This document shows positions 25,248 to 33,826 of a DNA stretch of 64,000 nt, in pieces. The notes under the pieces were generated by a model that searched no databases, was not told the DNA's origin, and worked only from the letters and a program-made list of their open reading frames with translations. The translations under genes were made by a program, and so were the position numbers. The stretch is from Pseudomonas serbica (GTDB taxonomy: Bacteria > Pseudomonadota > Gammaproteobacteria > Pseudomonadales > Pseudomonadaceae). Within the stretch, counting starts at the first letter, position 1, and every line of letters starts with the position of its first letter. The stretch spans positions 868,001 through 932,000 of the forward strand of contig NZ_JAQIYM010000090.1 of NCBI RefSeq assembly GCF_028823535.1. Direction: 5' to 3'.

Positions 25248-26243
25248 ATGAAAGTGATGATGATTACGGGCGCAGGTATCAGTACCGGCGCTGGTCTGAG
25301 CACCTACCGGGGCAAGGATGGTCGCTACACCGAGATCGAGGAACAAGTCGGTATGCCCATCGAGCGGCTGCTGACGCCGAGAACGCTAAAAAGCGACCCG
25401 GCACTGGTCTGGAAATACTGGTTAGAGTTCAGCGTCGCGTTGCAGTCAGCGCTCCCTTCGCCGGCGCACCACGCCATTGTTGAAATTTCCAAGGTGGCTG
25501 ATGAATTCCTCGAAGCTACGCAGAACGTCGATGGCCTGTCGCATGACGCCGGCTTGCCCGCGAGCCAGTTAATCGAACTGCATGGCACCTATCACAAGCA
25601 CCATTGCACCGAGTGCAGGGCTGAACATGGGCTGATCCTGACAGCTGACATGCCCATTCCTCCGCGTTGCTACCGCTGCCGCCCGAAAGACCTCGTGGAT
25701 TTTTACGAGGCGCCAGTGATCAGGCCGAGCGTGGTCATGTTCGAGGAGCTTCTCAACGAGGACGCCCTGGGCCGCGCCATGTCCTACGCCCGTACCCGCC
25801 CTGATCTGCTGGTGATTTCTGGCACCACCCTGCAGTTCCCTTACCTGATCGAGATGGTCGGCAATGCGGCGGTGAGCGGCGCGGAAATCTTGTACATTGA
25901 CCCAATGGCAGGGCAGTACAACCCGATGTTCCATCTGCTCAACCCGGATTTGCGCATCGAAGAGTGCATCATCAATATCCGCAGGAAGGCTGATGACGTG
26001 CTGCCGTCGTTGCTCGAGTTCCTCAAAGGTCAGAAGGCGCGGCCAGAACTCAATGGAAAGATAGACCCTGACGCCCTGGCCGAATGGGTCGTGTCGATCA
26101 GGCAGGAAGAATCCGCTGAGCCAATTGACCCCACTCCTGTTGCCGAAGATCGGGGGGATCTAGACATAGGCCAGGTTCTTGATGCTGTCCCGACAGGGCT
26201 CTTTGCAAAAGTGTTGAGTTACCTATTCCAGAGGTCTCCATGA
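25248..26243 (+). CDS. Sirtuin (SIR2)-family NAD-dependent enzyme
   Basis: 331 residues from ATG 25248. Sirtuin landmarks in order: T-G-A-G-I-S-T-G-A-G-L-S-T-Y-R-G (NAD Rossmann loop, residues 7-22), T-Q-N-V-D-G-L near residue 91, catalytic histidine in L-H-G-T-Y near residue 111, C-x-x-C in H-C-T-E-C and a second C-Y-R-C pair (zinc module), R-P-S-V-V-M-F-E-E, and I-S-G-T-T-L-Q for the adenine loop. Expected activity is NAD-dependent deacylation or NAD hydrolysis. A 60-residue C-terminal extension is not part of the catalytic core. The stop overlaps the next start by four bases, so it is coupled to the exonuclease. Confidence 0.85.
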   Translation: MKVMMITGAGISTGAGLSTYRGKDGRYTEIEEQVGMPIERLLTPRTLKSDPALVWKYWLEFSVALQSALPSPAHHAIVEISKVADEFLEATQNVDGLSHDAGLPASQLIELHGTYHKHHCTECRAEHGLILTADMPIPPRCYRCRPKDLVDFYEAPVIRPSVVMFEELLNEDALGRAMSYARTRPDLLVISGTTLQFPYLIEMVGNAAVSGAEILYIDPMAGQYNPMFHLLNPDLRIEECIINIRRKADDVLPSLLEFLKGQKARPELNGKIDPDALAEWVVSIRQEESAEPIDPTPVAEDRGDLDIGQVLDAVPTGLFAKVLSYLFQRSP

Positions 26244-26767
26244 CGCAATTGCCGGCTGAATTCTTCGATTTCTGGTTGAACCAGGAGCACTTTTTCCTCG
26301 ACTTCGAGGCCTCTGGCCTTTTGGGGGACAGCTATCCCATTGAAATCGGCATTGTCGGGTGCGACGGAAGCCGGTTCGAAACCCTGATCAAGCCTGCTAC
26401 CGGCTGGACGTCGTGGAGTGCTGACGCCCAGGACGTTCACGGAATCATTCGCGAGCGTCTTGAGGACGGCATGGAGGCTGTTGAGGTGTTCAAACATCTC
26501 AATGAGCGTTATGCCGGGAAAGTCCTCTGGGCGGATTCCGCTTACGACAGGTTCTGGATGGCCGTCCTAAGCGTGGCTGCTGAAATTGATCCAAAGTTCA
26601 CTGTGGGCGTTCTGTATGACCGAATCCCTGAGGATCATCATGTGATTTTCGGGCGGTTCAAAAAGCTGCCTGTGGCCCACCGCGCTCTGCAGGATGCGTT
26701 TGACATACGCACGGCTTGGTTCGATTACCTGAAAGCGATGTCTGAAAATAACCAACCTTGCGATTGA
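26240..26767 (+). CDS. DEDDh-type 3'-5' exonuclease-like protein
   Basis: 175 residues. F-L-D-F-E-A-S-G-L gives the D21/E23 pair of the first exonuclease motif, W-A-D-S-A-Y-D-R-F-W the second acidic motif, and A-H-R-A-L-Q-D-A-F-D the final His/Asp pair, so all DEDDh ligands appear present. It lacks other domains and is short for the family, like the stand-alone proofreading or RNase T type. It lies between two sirtuin genes and is coupled to the first (ATGA overlap). Likely a nuclease acting on DNA or RNA ends; the substrate is not deducible. Confidence 0.8.
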   Translation: MTQLPAEFFDFWLNQEHFFLDFEASGLLGDSYPIEIGIVGCDGSRFETLIKPATGWTSWSADAQDVHGIIRERLEDGMEAVEVFKHLNERYAGKVLWADSAYDRFWMAVLSVAAEIDPKFTVGVLYDRIPEDHHVIFGRFKKLPVAHRALQDAFDIRTAWFDYLKAMSENNQPCD

Positions 26768-26777
26768 GATTCTGCGC

Positions 26778-27662
26778 ATGAAGATCATGATGGTCACGGG
26801 TGCCGGGATCAACGAATCCTGTGGCCTGTCGGTGTACGACCCTGCGTTGGGCCGCTACACGTCTACGGAAATGCCCACTGGTGGGCGGATCGAGCAGGTA
26901 ATCAACGCTAAGTTGCTCGAAAAGGATCCGGACGTGTTCTGGAGCTATTGGCGCGACTACTGCCGAAAACTGGATGCAGCACTACCGGGCCCGGCGCACG
27001 ATGCGATTCGTGACATTGCCGAGCTGTGCACCGAGTTTGTGGAGGTGACGCAAAACCATGATGAGATCTCTTTTAAAGCACGACCTGGTGTGCACTGGCG
27101 CATCACCCTGCACGGGCGTGCCGATGATTACTACTGCGCTACGTGCAAGTCGACGTTCAGCCAGGATTATTCGGCGCAGATGACGCTACCTCCCCGACTG
27201 AAAGAGGGAAATGCGATTTACCGGTGTCTGAATCGACACAACGATATCCGCCCGGACGTGGACTGGATGAAGGAAGGCATATCCGTCTATGAATACGATA
27301 GGGCGTTGGCGCAGGCCGGGGTCAGTGATGTGTTGGTAATCTGCGGTGCGTCCATCAGCTACAGCTACATTTTGAACTTCGTTGAAGCGACGCTTTCTGC
27401 TGGCGGACAGGTGCTCTACATTGATCCGCAGGCCAGCGCGTTCAACTCGCGATTCATGAAATCCGACCTGGATCTGGAATCGATTACCAAGATTCAGTGC
27501 ATCCAGGGCTCACCGGATAGCGTTCTGCCGGGGCTGGCAGTCTTCTTAAAGGCTCAGAAGTCGGGCGCCGAGGGGCATAAGAGCCTTCCTAATCCCTTTG
27601 ATTCCGCATCGTTAGGCGCCTGGATAGCAGGAGAGGGCGTGGCCACCAAGCATGACAATTGA
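26778..27662 (+). CDS. Divergent sirtuin-like protein
   Basis: 294 residues from ATG 26778. It resembles the first sirtuin but is degraded in key places: M-V-T-G-A-G-I-N-E-S-C-G-L-S-V-Y keeps the glycine loop, T-Q-N-H-D keeps the N/D pair, L-H-G-R keeps the histidine, and Y-Y-C-A-T-C keeps one zinc pair, but the second C-x-x-C is reduced to Y-R-C-L-N and the R-P-x-V-x-F-E-E stretch reads R-P-D-V-D-W-M-K-E. It may bind NAD without deacylating, as in NAD-sensing or NADase SIR2 proteins. Third gene of the cassette. Confidence 0.75.
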   Translation: MKIMMVTGAGINESCGLSVYDPALGRYTSTEMPTGGRIEQVINAKLLEKDPDVFWSYWRDYCRKLDAALPGPAHDAIRDIAELCTEFVEVTQNHDEISFKARPGVHWRITLHGRADDYYCATCKSTFSQDYSAQMTLPPRLKEGNAIYRCLNRHNDIRPDVDWMKEGISVYEYDRALAQAGVSDVLVICGASISYSYILNFVEATLSAGGQVLYIDPQASAFNSRFMKSDLDLESITKIQCIQGSPDSVLPGLAVFLKAQKSGAEGHKSLPNPFDSASLGAWIAGEGVATKHDN

Positions 27663-27766
27663 TGGTCTTTAATCGTTGTCGGCGGATGGGCGTGACGATA
27701 TGATCTCGCGCCACGGCGGGCCTGGCTCTACAGGCTCGTTATCGTTCCCCGGTCGACGAGGTTGCC

Positions 27767-28306
27767 TTGAAAAAAGTTCGCAAGTTTCGGTACGTCCAAC
27801 GATTGATCCCGCTCAATCCCAAGGTCGAGTGCCTCGATACCTTGCGGTTCGGCGAGGTCTTCCGCATGCACTATATGGGAGCCGCCGAGTTTGAGCGCGG
27901 AGCGTTCGAGACATTCCTGACCCGCATGTGCGAACTCAACAACCCGGAAGACCATCGCAGCTTCTGGCAGCGTCGCGTGTTACGCAAGCCGGCGCCGGTC
28001 AGCCGCCTGCACTTCATCCGGGCGACTGTGGAGGGGACGCCTATCTACGCGGCCTTCGACACCACCCGTCATACCCAGGCCGAAGTGATCGAAGAGATCA
28101 CCGCGATTGCTAAGGGTCGCGCCCACCTGAAGATGCCAGCGGGCTTCCCACCGACCGCAAGCGACCAGGCCCGAGGTGAATGCCCAACAGTCTGGGCCGA
28201 GATCCGCGAGAACGTGATCTGGAGTCTGTCTGACCTTAGTTATCTCGGAGATTGGCTAAGGAACACCATGCCGTACCTTCAGTCCGGAAGCACCAAAGCG
28301 GGATAA
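27767..28306 (+). CDS. Phage-type hypothetical protein
   Basis: 179 residues from TTG 27767 (GAGG about seven bases upstream). It contains H-Y-M-G-A-A-E-F-E-R-G-A-F near residue 35, a motif (Y-M-G-x-x-E-F-E-x-G-A) that recurs in unannotated phage proteins. The middle is basic and the C-terminus helical. It is 104 bases downstream of the sirtuin cassette and may not be cotranscribed. Function unknown. Confidence 0.65.
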   Translation: MKKVRKFRYVQRLIPLNPKVECLDTLRFGEVFRMHYMGAAEFERGAFETFLTRMCELNNPEDHRSFWQRRVLRKPAPVSRLHFIRATVEGTPIYAAFDTTRHTQAEVIEEITAIAKGRAHLKMPAGFPPTASDQARGECPTVWAEIRENVIWSLSDLSYLGDWLRNTMPYLQSGSTKAG

Positions 28307-28405
28307 CCGAGATGGAGTAGGGGCGGGCATAAGAGAGAAGTCGATACCTCTGCGCGTAAGCGCTGCTGGCCTTTAAATAAAGGCGAAAAGAACGAATGTA
28401 GTAAA

Positions 28406-28433
28406 TTGACAGCATGGCAATACTAGGTATACT
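28406..28433 (+). promoter_or_regulatory. Near-consensus sigma70 promoter of the TelA-like operon
   Basis: TTGACA, 16-base spacer, TATACT. Together with abundant SD sites this predicts strong expression of the three genes 28491-32607. TGGCAA follows the -35 after three bases, an imperfect version of the TTGACA-N3-TGTCAA repeat at 12784 and 43580. Confidence 0.75.
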
Positions 28434-28490
28434 TAGCTCACCAAACAGTTCCTCAGCCCTCGTGGCCTGAGCCCAAGACGAGTGAAAATT

Positions 28491-29666
28491 ATGACCGTTG
28501 CTGTGATGAACACCACCACGATTAACCCGGCGCGTAAGTACCTGGACAAAGCCATGGTCGTGTTGAACGACCTGGGCTTGAAATCGAACAAGGAAGATTT
28601 GCCGGTGTCGGCACTGATCGCCAAGATCGCCGAGTTCGGTGAAGATCAGGCGCTGACCATCTCGTCGGTGCTGGCGCGTCAGGGCACGTTCAACGAAATG
28701 GCCCGTAACCAGATCGCCGGCATGGAAATCGCTGAGCGTTATGAAGGCATCAGCACGAACTTCAACTCGATCCGTGTCGATTCCAAGCGCCAGCTGATGA
28801 TCAGCGAGCGTGGCTCGATTTCCCTGATCGAGCGTTGCCAGAACGGCTGGATGAACGTGTCGCGTGGTTCGATCCCGAAACGCTTCGACAAGATCAAGTC
28901 GCTGTACATCGACGTGTCCCGCTCCATGGGTGATCAGATCGACCGCGAACGCCGTGTGATCGATGCCTACGGTGACTATCGCTTTGCGATGAAGGCCGCC
29001 GAAAGCGAAGCGCAGATCCTGCTGGCCAACGCCGCAATCAAACTTGAAGAAGCCAAGGCTGCCCTGGCTGCTGCGCAAGAAGCCGTGAACACTCCTGCTG
29101 AAGGTACGACTCCGGCACAACTTTCGTCCCTGGAACTGGCCCGCGACGAAAAAGTTCGTGAGCTCACTGCCGTGGATGATAAATACCAGGTGTCCAAGGA
29201 CATGGCTGACCAGCTCAGCACCGGCTACAACGCCTCCGAGTTCGTGTTTGCTCGTCTGGCGCAGACCAACAAGGTCAAGAGCCGTCTGTACGATCAAACC
29301 GTTGCGTTTTTTGCTACCAACGAAATCGTCTTCACCGGTATCTCTGCCGCCACCACGGCCAACGCCGGCCTGGTTGAAGGTACTCGCACCATCAACGCGA
29401 TGAACCAAGGCGTTAACGACAGCCTGCGCGACCTGGCAAGCCTGGGCAACAAATCACTGGAAGCCGGTATCAGGGCTGGTTACGGTTCGACCATCCAGGC
29501 CAGTGCAATGAAAGAATTGGTTGATGCGGTGGTGGGCTTCCAGGAGTCGAGCGTGCAGCTGATCAGCGACCTGCGTAAAGAAGCTACCGACAACGCGCAG
29601 GAAGTTGCTCGCATTGCCGAAGACGGCAAGCGTCGCTTCGCTGAATCCCTGTCCAAAGTCGCCTAA
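28491..29666 (+). CDS. TelA-like coiled-coil protein
   Basis: 391 residues, ATG 28491 preferred (GTG 28482 and ATG 28506 also in frame). After a globular N-terminus it is almost entirely helical, with an alanine-rich coiled coil near 180-210. The C-terminal 130 residues have the spacing and composition of the toxic-anion-resistance (TelA/KlaA) family: F-A-R-L-A-Q-T-N-K-V, a T-x-N-A-G-L helix, then L-V-D-A-V-V-G-F-Q-E-S-S-V-Q-L-I-S. The similarity is by eye and modest. It leads an operon with a membrane-anchored and a second coiled-coil protein. A membrane-associated scaffold or stress role is inferred. It was probably highly expressed, judging from the promoter and the regular codon choice. 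Confidence 0.6.
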   Translation: MTVAVMNTTTINPARKYLDKAMVVLNDLGLKSNKEDLPVSALIAKIAEFGEDQALTISSVLARQGTFNEMARNQIAGMEIAERYEGISTNFNSIRVDSKRQLMISERGSISLIERCQNGWMNVSRGSIPKRFDKIKSLYIDVSRSMGDQIDRERRVIDAYGDYRFAMKAAESEAQILLANAAIKLEEAKAALAAAQEAVNTPAEGTTPAQLSSLELARDEKVRELTAVDDKYQVSKDMADQLSTGYNASEFVFARLAQTNKVKSRLYDQTVAFFATNEIVFTGISAATTANAGLVEGTRTINAMNQGVNDSLRDLASLGNKSLEAGIRAGYGSTIQASAMKELVDAVVGFQESSVQLISDLRKEATDNAQEVARIAEDGKRRFAESLSKVA

Positions 29667-29680
29667 GCGAAGGAGCGGCC

Positions 29681-31177
29681 ATGTCGATCTTGCAAACACG
29701 CGCAGCCCTGGATGCCACGGTACTGATCGATCAGTTCCGTCAGGACAACATGGCCATCCAGAGCTTTCTGAATGTCGACGCCAAGCGAAAGGAACTCGCT
29801 GGGCTGTTGACTGACTATTACGCACGGCAGGGCGTGACTGACGTCACCCCTGAAATGATCGAAGCGGGTGTGGCGTTGTTGGAACGCGACCGCTTCACCT
29901 ACAAAGGTTTCTCGGGTGGAGCCCTGGCCAAATCTGTGGCCAAGGCTTACCTGACTGTTAACGACAACGCCCGGAGCATCGGGATCGGCCTTATCGCCGC
30001 TCTCGCGATTGGCTTGACTGTCTCGACAGCCACAAGCCGTCTGGAAGCGGGTCGTTACAGCAATCTGCTGACCAGCATCACTGAACAGCGTCAGCAGTAC
30101 GGCAGCAATTCGGCGAAGATCAAACGCTTCATCGACGATCAAAATGCCTGGTTGGTTTCGGTCAAGAATGACCAGCCGACCTGGGCGGTGGACGTGACCC
30201 AGGCGACCCTGGCGCAGTTCCGTAATCAGTTGGAAAACGTCAGCACCAAGCTGTACAGCATGGTGGCGGTGATGGACGACGGTACTGAAAAGCCAACGCT
30301 CGACGCCGTGAAAAAGAACTATGACGTCTACCAGGCGCAGCTTAATGAGCTGTCGGTCAAGCTGGGCCCGCTGCAGGAATCGTTGCAGAAGGACATCAAC
30401 GCACTGATCAAAAGTCGTCAAAGCCTTGAATCGCTGTGGGCAGCCGACAAGGCCCTGAGCGACCTGATGTCGACCCAGGCCTATCAGGCCTACGCAACCG
30501 ACCCTCAGGTACAACTGCGCCAGGCAGCGGCGCGTTCGGCTTTGATTGCCGGCGAAGCGGCAGAATCGACCAAGTCGCTGGCTGAGCTGAAAGTTACATT
30601 GACCAAACGCTCCAAGGCCCAGGCACTGGTCAACGGTGTTTCGGCGCTCACCAGTGAATTCTCGAGTGGTTTCAAGGATTCGGAAGGGCAGCGCAAGTTT
30701 AACCTGTTGGCATCCCAGGCCCGCCAAGCCGCCGAAGACGGTAATGAAGGTAATTATCGCCAGGCCTCCACCGCGATGCGTGCCTTGTGGCAGTACGTGG
30801 GAATGGATCTGACCGTTCGTGTGGTCGACGGGAAAGGTAAGCAATCGGGCGTTGGTGATCGTTGCCAGAATGTGGCCGGAACCACCAATGTCTGTGCCGA
30901 CGGCCCTAAGCGCAACTACGTGATCCTGGAATCGGTGGATGCGTCGGGACGTGTTGTGCCTCGCGAGGTGTACAACTGGGAAACCAAGACTTCGAGTGTT
31001 GTTGAGTCCTGGGCTCAGGAGGTCTCTCGTGAGACCTACGACGAGATCAAGAAAAGCAAAGTACAGAATGGATTCGTTGAGAAACGCGATTTCGGCCATA
31101 AGGCTCCAGGTGATTACGCCCTGACCTATGACCGCTCGGTTCTCAACGGCACGATCACCAGCTGGGGTGGCAAATGA
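29681..31177 (+). CDS. Membrane-anchored coiled-coil protein
   Basis: 498 residues from ATG 29681 with GGAG six bases upstream. A helical N-terminal domain of about 100 residues is followed by one hydrophobic segment (I-G-I-G-L-I-A-A-L-A-I-G-L-T-V, near residues 105-122), then long helices rich in Q, K and A, and a cysteine-containing C-terminal domain (G-D-R-C-Q-N-V-A, N-V-C-A-D-G-P) that looks strand-rich. Topology is likely a cytoplasmic N-terminus with a periplasmic remainder, which would fit the paired cysteines. The stop overlaps the next start (ATGA). Confidence 0.65.
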   Translation: MSILQTRAALDATVLIDQFRQDNMAIQSFLNVDAKRKELAGLLTDYYARQGVTDVTPEMIEAGVALLERDRFTYKGFSGGALAKSVAKAYLTVNDNARSIGIGLIAALAIGLTVSTATSRLEAGRYSNLLTSITEQRQQYGSNSAKIKRFIDDQNAWLVSVKNDQPTWAVDVTQATLAQFRNQLENVSTKLYSMVAVMDDGTEKPTLDAVKKNYDVYQAQLNELSVKLGPLQESLQKDINALIKSRQSLESLWAADKALSDLMSTQAYQAYATDPQVQLRQAAARSALIAGEAAESTKSLAELKVTLTKRSKAQALVNGVSALTSEFSSGFKDSEGQRKFNLLASQARQAAEDGNEGNYRQASTAMRALWQYVGMDLTVRVVDGKGKQSGVGDRCQNVAGTTNVCADGPKRNYVILESVDASGRVVPREVYNWETKTSSVVESWAQEVSRETYDEIKKSKVQNGFVEKRDFGHKAPGDYALTYDRSVLNGTITSWGGK

Positions 31178-32607
31178 GCAAAGTAAACGGAACGGTAGTC
31201 AAGGAACGCCTGGAGTCGCTGGTTGAACAAGCGGCGCTGGAAGAGCGGACGGCGAAGAACTCGCTCAAGAGCGGACAAACCCAGCTCGCCCAGACCGAAG
31301 AGAAAATGGCAGCCCAACTCGGCGTCATGGCTCGCGTTCACTTGCAGACCCTGATCGCTGGCAATACTCGCCTGCACCCGATCACCCAAGAAGTGGCCAC
31401 CTTGCTGAGCGAGCGTAAAGCCGGGTTCGAGGCGGCTAAGGCTGAGGTTGGCACGGCGGAGGAGGCTGTAGAGCAGGCCGATGTAGCCTTGCGCACTGCC
31501 CACCAAACACTCGCATCGCGTGAGGCTCAACTCAGAAAAGATTTGGAGTCCCATGAGGGGCTGAAAGACCTGCGTGGTCAAATCGGTGAGTTGTCTAACG
31601 CGGTCAACGAAAAAGAAGAACTGCTCGAAAACATCACGAACGAATGCGTCGAGAAATCGAAAGCATATCGTGAAGACCGGTTCTTCATGCACCTGCACAA
31701 TATCCAGTACGGTACCGAGAACAGCACAAGCAAGTGGCTGTTCCGTGGCTTCGACAACTGGCTGGCCCAGCGCATCAATTACACCCAGGCTCAGCAGAAC
31801 TTCAAGTTCCTCTATGAGCTGCCAGTCAGGGCCAATGAAGCACTGACGCTCGCTCGGCAGCAGCTTGAAACTGTTCAGTACAAGATCCAGGAAATCGTTG
31901 ATCAGATCGAAGAGTCATCCGGTCAAAATCAAGCTGAAGTTCGCCTGGAGTCGGCTGAAAAACGCCTGAAAGAGCGTCAGGACGCCCTCAAGGCCGTGCG
32001 TGAAGCTGTTGATTTGCACACAACCTGTGGTGATCAGGCGTACAAGCAGATCCTGGCTGTTATTGGCAAGGCGATGGACGGGATGAGCCTGCAGACTCTG
32101 GATCGATTGACCGGTGAGACGGACAATCGTGAAGACGAACTGGCACTGTCGTCGTACCGCTCTCTGTACGAAAGCGGAACCCGTCTGCGTGGTGAAATCG
32201 CCGCGATGCAGAATCGCCACGAGAACGCGGCGTATCGCTACAAGCGCGCTTCCAGCCTGCAGGAATACTGCGATGACCAGGGCCTGGACAGCTCCAAGCG
32301 GATCTACAACAGCAACTTCAACCTGCAAAGCCTGGTTGATGGCTACATGATCGGGCAAATCGAACAGTCGATGCTGGGCCGTCAGCTGGAAACCCAGTCC
32401 GAGGTGATCCGTGAACGTGCGCCGGAGCCGTCGTACACGCCGCCAACGAGCAGTGGCTACAGCAGCGGCTACGCTGCCAGTGGTGGCGATGATGACAATC
32501 GCCGCTACAGAAACAATGACAGCATCAGCAGTTCCGAGAGCACCTACAAGAACTCTGACTCCATCAGCGACAACAACAGCTCTTACAGCAACGGCGAGAC
32601 GTTCTGA
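31174..32607 (+). CDS. Coiled-coil protein with Ser/Asn/Asp-rich tail
   Basis: 477 residues. Residues 1-330 are nearly continuous amphipathic helix with heptad-like patterns (A-A-L-E-E-R-T-A-K-N, E-S-A-E-K-R-L-K-E-R-Q-D-A-L-K). The last 80 residues are low complexity: proline/tyrosine-rich, then repeated S-x-S and D-S-I-S (Y-K-N-S-D-S-I-S-D-N-N-S). No membrane segment. Coupled to the upstream membrane protein and followed by a strong terminator at 32632. Possibly a cytosolic partner of the TelA-like protein. Function unknown. Confidence 0.65.
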   Translation: MSKVNGTVVKERLESLVEQAALEERTAKNSLKSGQTQLAQTEEKMAAQLGVMARVHLQTLIAGNTRLHPITQEVATLLSERKAGFEAAKAEVGTAEEAVEQADVALRTAHQTLASREAQLRKDLESHEGLKDLRGQIGELSNAVNEKEELLENITNECVEKSKAYREDRFFMHLHNIQYGTENSTSKWLFRGFDNWLAQRINYTQAQQNFKFLYELPVRANEALTLARQQLETVQYKIQEIVDQIEESSGQNQAEVRLESAEKRLKERQDALKAVREAVDLHTTCGDQAYKQILAVIGKAMDGMSLQTLDRLTGETDNREDELALSSYRSLYESGTRLRGEIAAMQNRHENAAYRYKRASSLQEYCDDQGLDSSKRIYNSNFNLQSLVDGYMIGQIEQSMLGRQLETQSEVIRERAPEPSYTPPTSSGYSSGYAASGGDDDNRRYRNNDSISSSESTYKNSDSISDNNSSYSNGETF

Positions 32608-32631
32608 TCGCTAGCGGCGTGTAGCTACAGG

Positions 32632-32655
32632 AGCCGGCCCCAGGGCCGGCTTTTT
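32632..32655 (+). terminator. Rho-independent terminator of the TelA-like operon
   Basis: Stem GCCGGCCC / GGGCCGGC with a two-base loop and TTTTT. Confidence 0.85.
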
Positions 32656-32748
32656 CACGTCTGTGACAATTTAATCACATTGTTTTAAGCTGGGATACCA
32701 TTTCGGCAGTTGCGCTCTTGCCGAACCCAACGATTAGAAGAGGGCTCT

Positions 32749-32805
32749 ATGTCAGGTATCTTCGCGCATTTCAACACCGCTGGCGCAACGGTGACCACGC
32801 CATGA
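32749..32805 (+). CDS. Putative 18-residue leader peptide
   Basis: ATG 32749 has an AGAGGG site six bases upstream. The frame encodes 18 residues (M-S-G-I-F-A-H-F-N-T-A-G-A-T-V-T-T-P), and its TGA overlaps the ATG of the next gene, the classic arrangement for translational coupling. The downstream gene has no SD of its own, so reinitiation from this leader is plausible. Confidence 0.45.
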   Translation: MSGIFAHFNTAGATVTTP

Positions 32806-33347
32806 GTGCCTCTCTCAACGACGTGAACCTGATCATCATTTCGCAAGGTCAAACGCAGTATTGGGCCGGGATGAAGAGTTGCGGGAATGTCTTTCTCGAC
32901 ATCCGCTTCGGTCTTTACAGCGGTGGCTCGCCAGACCTGTTATGGATCGAAGGGACGCCGTGGGATGAGATGCTGGAGCCGTTAGACGGGCGGATGGAAA
33001 GCCCTATCTACGGCGAACTCACCGTCGACTTTGACCGCCGTCTGATCCAGGAAAGTACCGGTTGGTCTCCGTTTGAGCTGTTCCCGCAATGGTTGCTCTT
33101 GACGTGGACTGACCCCGCCGACGCGCCTGTTTCCAAGCAATCGCTGAAGGAACATTTGGCCCTGCAGCGGGTAAGAGTGCTAAAACACCAAGAAATGGGG
33201 AGTGTGCGTGGCCCTGGAACCTTGCTAAAAAGCACGATGCTCACGGCTAAACCACAGTTGCAGCCCATCGATCCGGATGCCAGAAATTGGCCGAGCATGG
33301 TGAGTTTCGATCTTCCGGCTGGCTGGACGATGGAGTCCGTCGATTAA
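32802..33347 (+). CDS. Hypothetical protein, 181 residues
   Basis: ATG 32802 overlaps the stop of the 18-codon leader. An open frame also runs upstream to TTG 32718, but that would bypass the leader's good SD. The sequence is strand-rich with several tryptophans (Y-W-A-G-M-K, L-L-W-I-E-G-T-P-W-D-E, W-L-L-L-T-W-T-D-P). No signal peptide. Function unknown. Confidence 0.6.
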   Translation: MSASLNDVNLIIISQGQTQYWAGMKSCGNVFLDIRFGLYSGGSPDLLWIEGTPWDEMLEPLDGRMESPIYGELTVDFDRRLIQESTGWSPFELFPQWLLLTWTDPADAPVSKQSLKEHLALQRVRVLKHQEMGSVRGPGTLLKSTMLTAKPQLQPIDPDARNWPSMVSFDLPAGWTMESVD

Positions 33348-33380
33348 GTTGAAAAAAACTGATCACCTCTGGAGATTTAA

Positions 33381-33680
33381 ATGCTGACACTCGAATACCA
33401 CCAGGACGGGATCTGCGTTCCTGACGTAAAAACCATGGAAACGGCAGAGAGCTTCGTGCAGCGTGCGAACGAACAGGGGGTCATGCACGAGATCAAGTTT
33501 TCCCAAGCCATGATTCTGGACGCGTTCAGGGTGTTGATAAAGCGCGGGGTCGTTGACCATACGTTGGTCACCTTCAAGTTTCAGGGCAAGGTGTTTCATT
33601 CAAATGCCGATGGCCTGTTGAGTGATTGGCCGCGTGGGTTCTGTGATCTGACCGAAGACTATTTGCTTGAGATTCTGTGA
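33381..33680 (+). CDS. Hypothetical protein, 99 residues
   Basis: ATG 33381 with GGAG eight bases upstream. Small alpha/beta protein (L-T-L-E-Y-H-Q-D-G-I start, F-K-F-Q-G-K-V-F-H strand). Probably cotranscribed with the preceding gene 33 bases away. Terminator follows at 33707. Confidence 0.6.
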   Translation: MLTLEYHQDGICVPDVKTMETAESFVQRANEQGVMHEIKFSQAMILDAFRVLIKRGVVDHTLVTFKFQGKVFHSNADGLLSDWPRGFCDLTEDYLLEIL

Positions 33681-33706
33681 TAAATACACGCAATAGTTGG
33701 ACTTGA

Positions 33707-33730
33707 AAACACGCCTCATGGCGTGTTTTT
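33707..33730 (+). terminator. Rho-independent terminator
   Basis: AAAACACGCC / GGCGTGTTTT stem with a four-base loop and T-run, 27 bases after 33381-33680. Confidence 0.85.
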
Positions 33731-33774
33731 CTTTTCTGGCGGCCAGTAAACCCGGATAAAACAATGATCAAATA

Positions 33775-33802
33775 TTGACTTGATATCAATATGCCTTAAA
33801 AT
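33775..33802 (+). promoter_or_regulatory. Sigma70-type promoter with overlapping palindromes
   Basis: TTGACT, 16-base spacer, TAAAAT, 25 bases before ATG 33827. The spacer holds the perfect palindrome TTGATATCAA (33780-33789) and an ATATTGA/TCAATAT inverted repeat (33772-33792), a likely repressor site. Confidence 0.65.
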
Positions 33803-33826
33803 GGTGTCATGACAGGGAGAATTTCG

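Noticed and set aside
28236..29408. 390-codon minus-strand frame opposite the TelA-like gene
   Set aside because: Mirror of a highly coding, strongly promoted gene; no SD and an H/R/V-biased composition.
29663..31099. 478-codon minus-strand frame opposite the membrane coiled-coil gene
   Set aside because: Same reasoning: the plus strand has SD sites, overlaps and a transmembrane segment; the minus frame is H/R/Q-rich without features.
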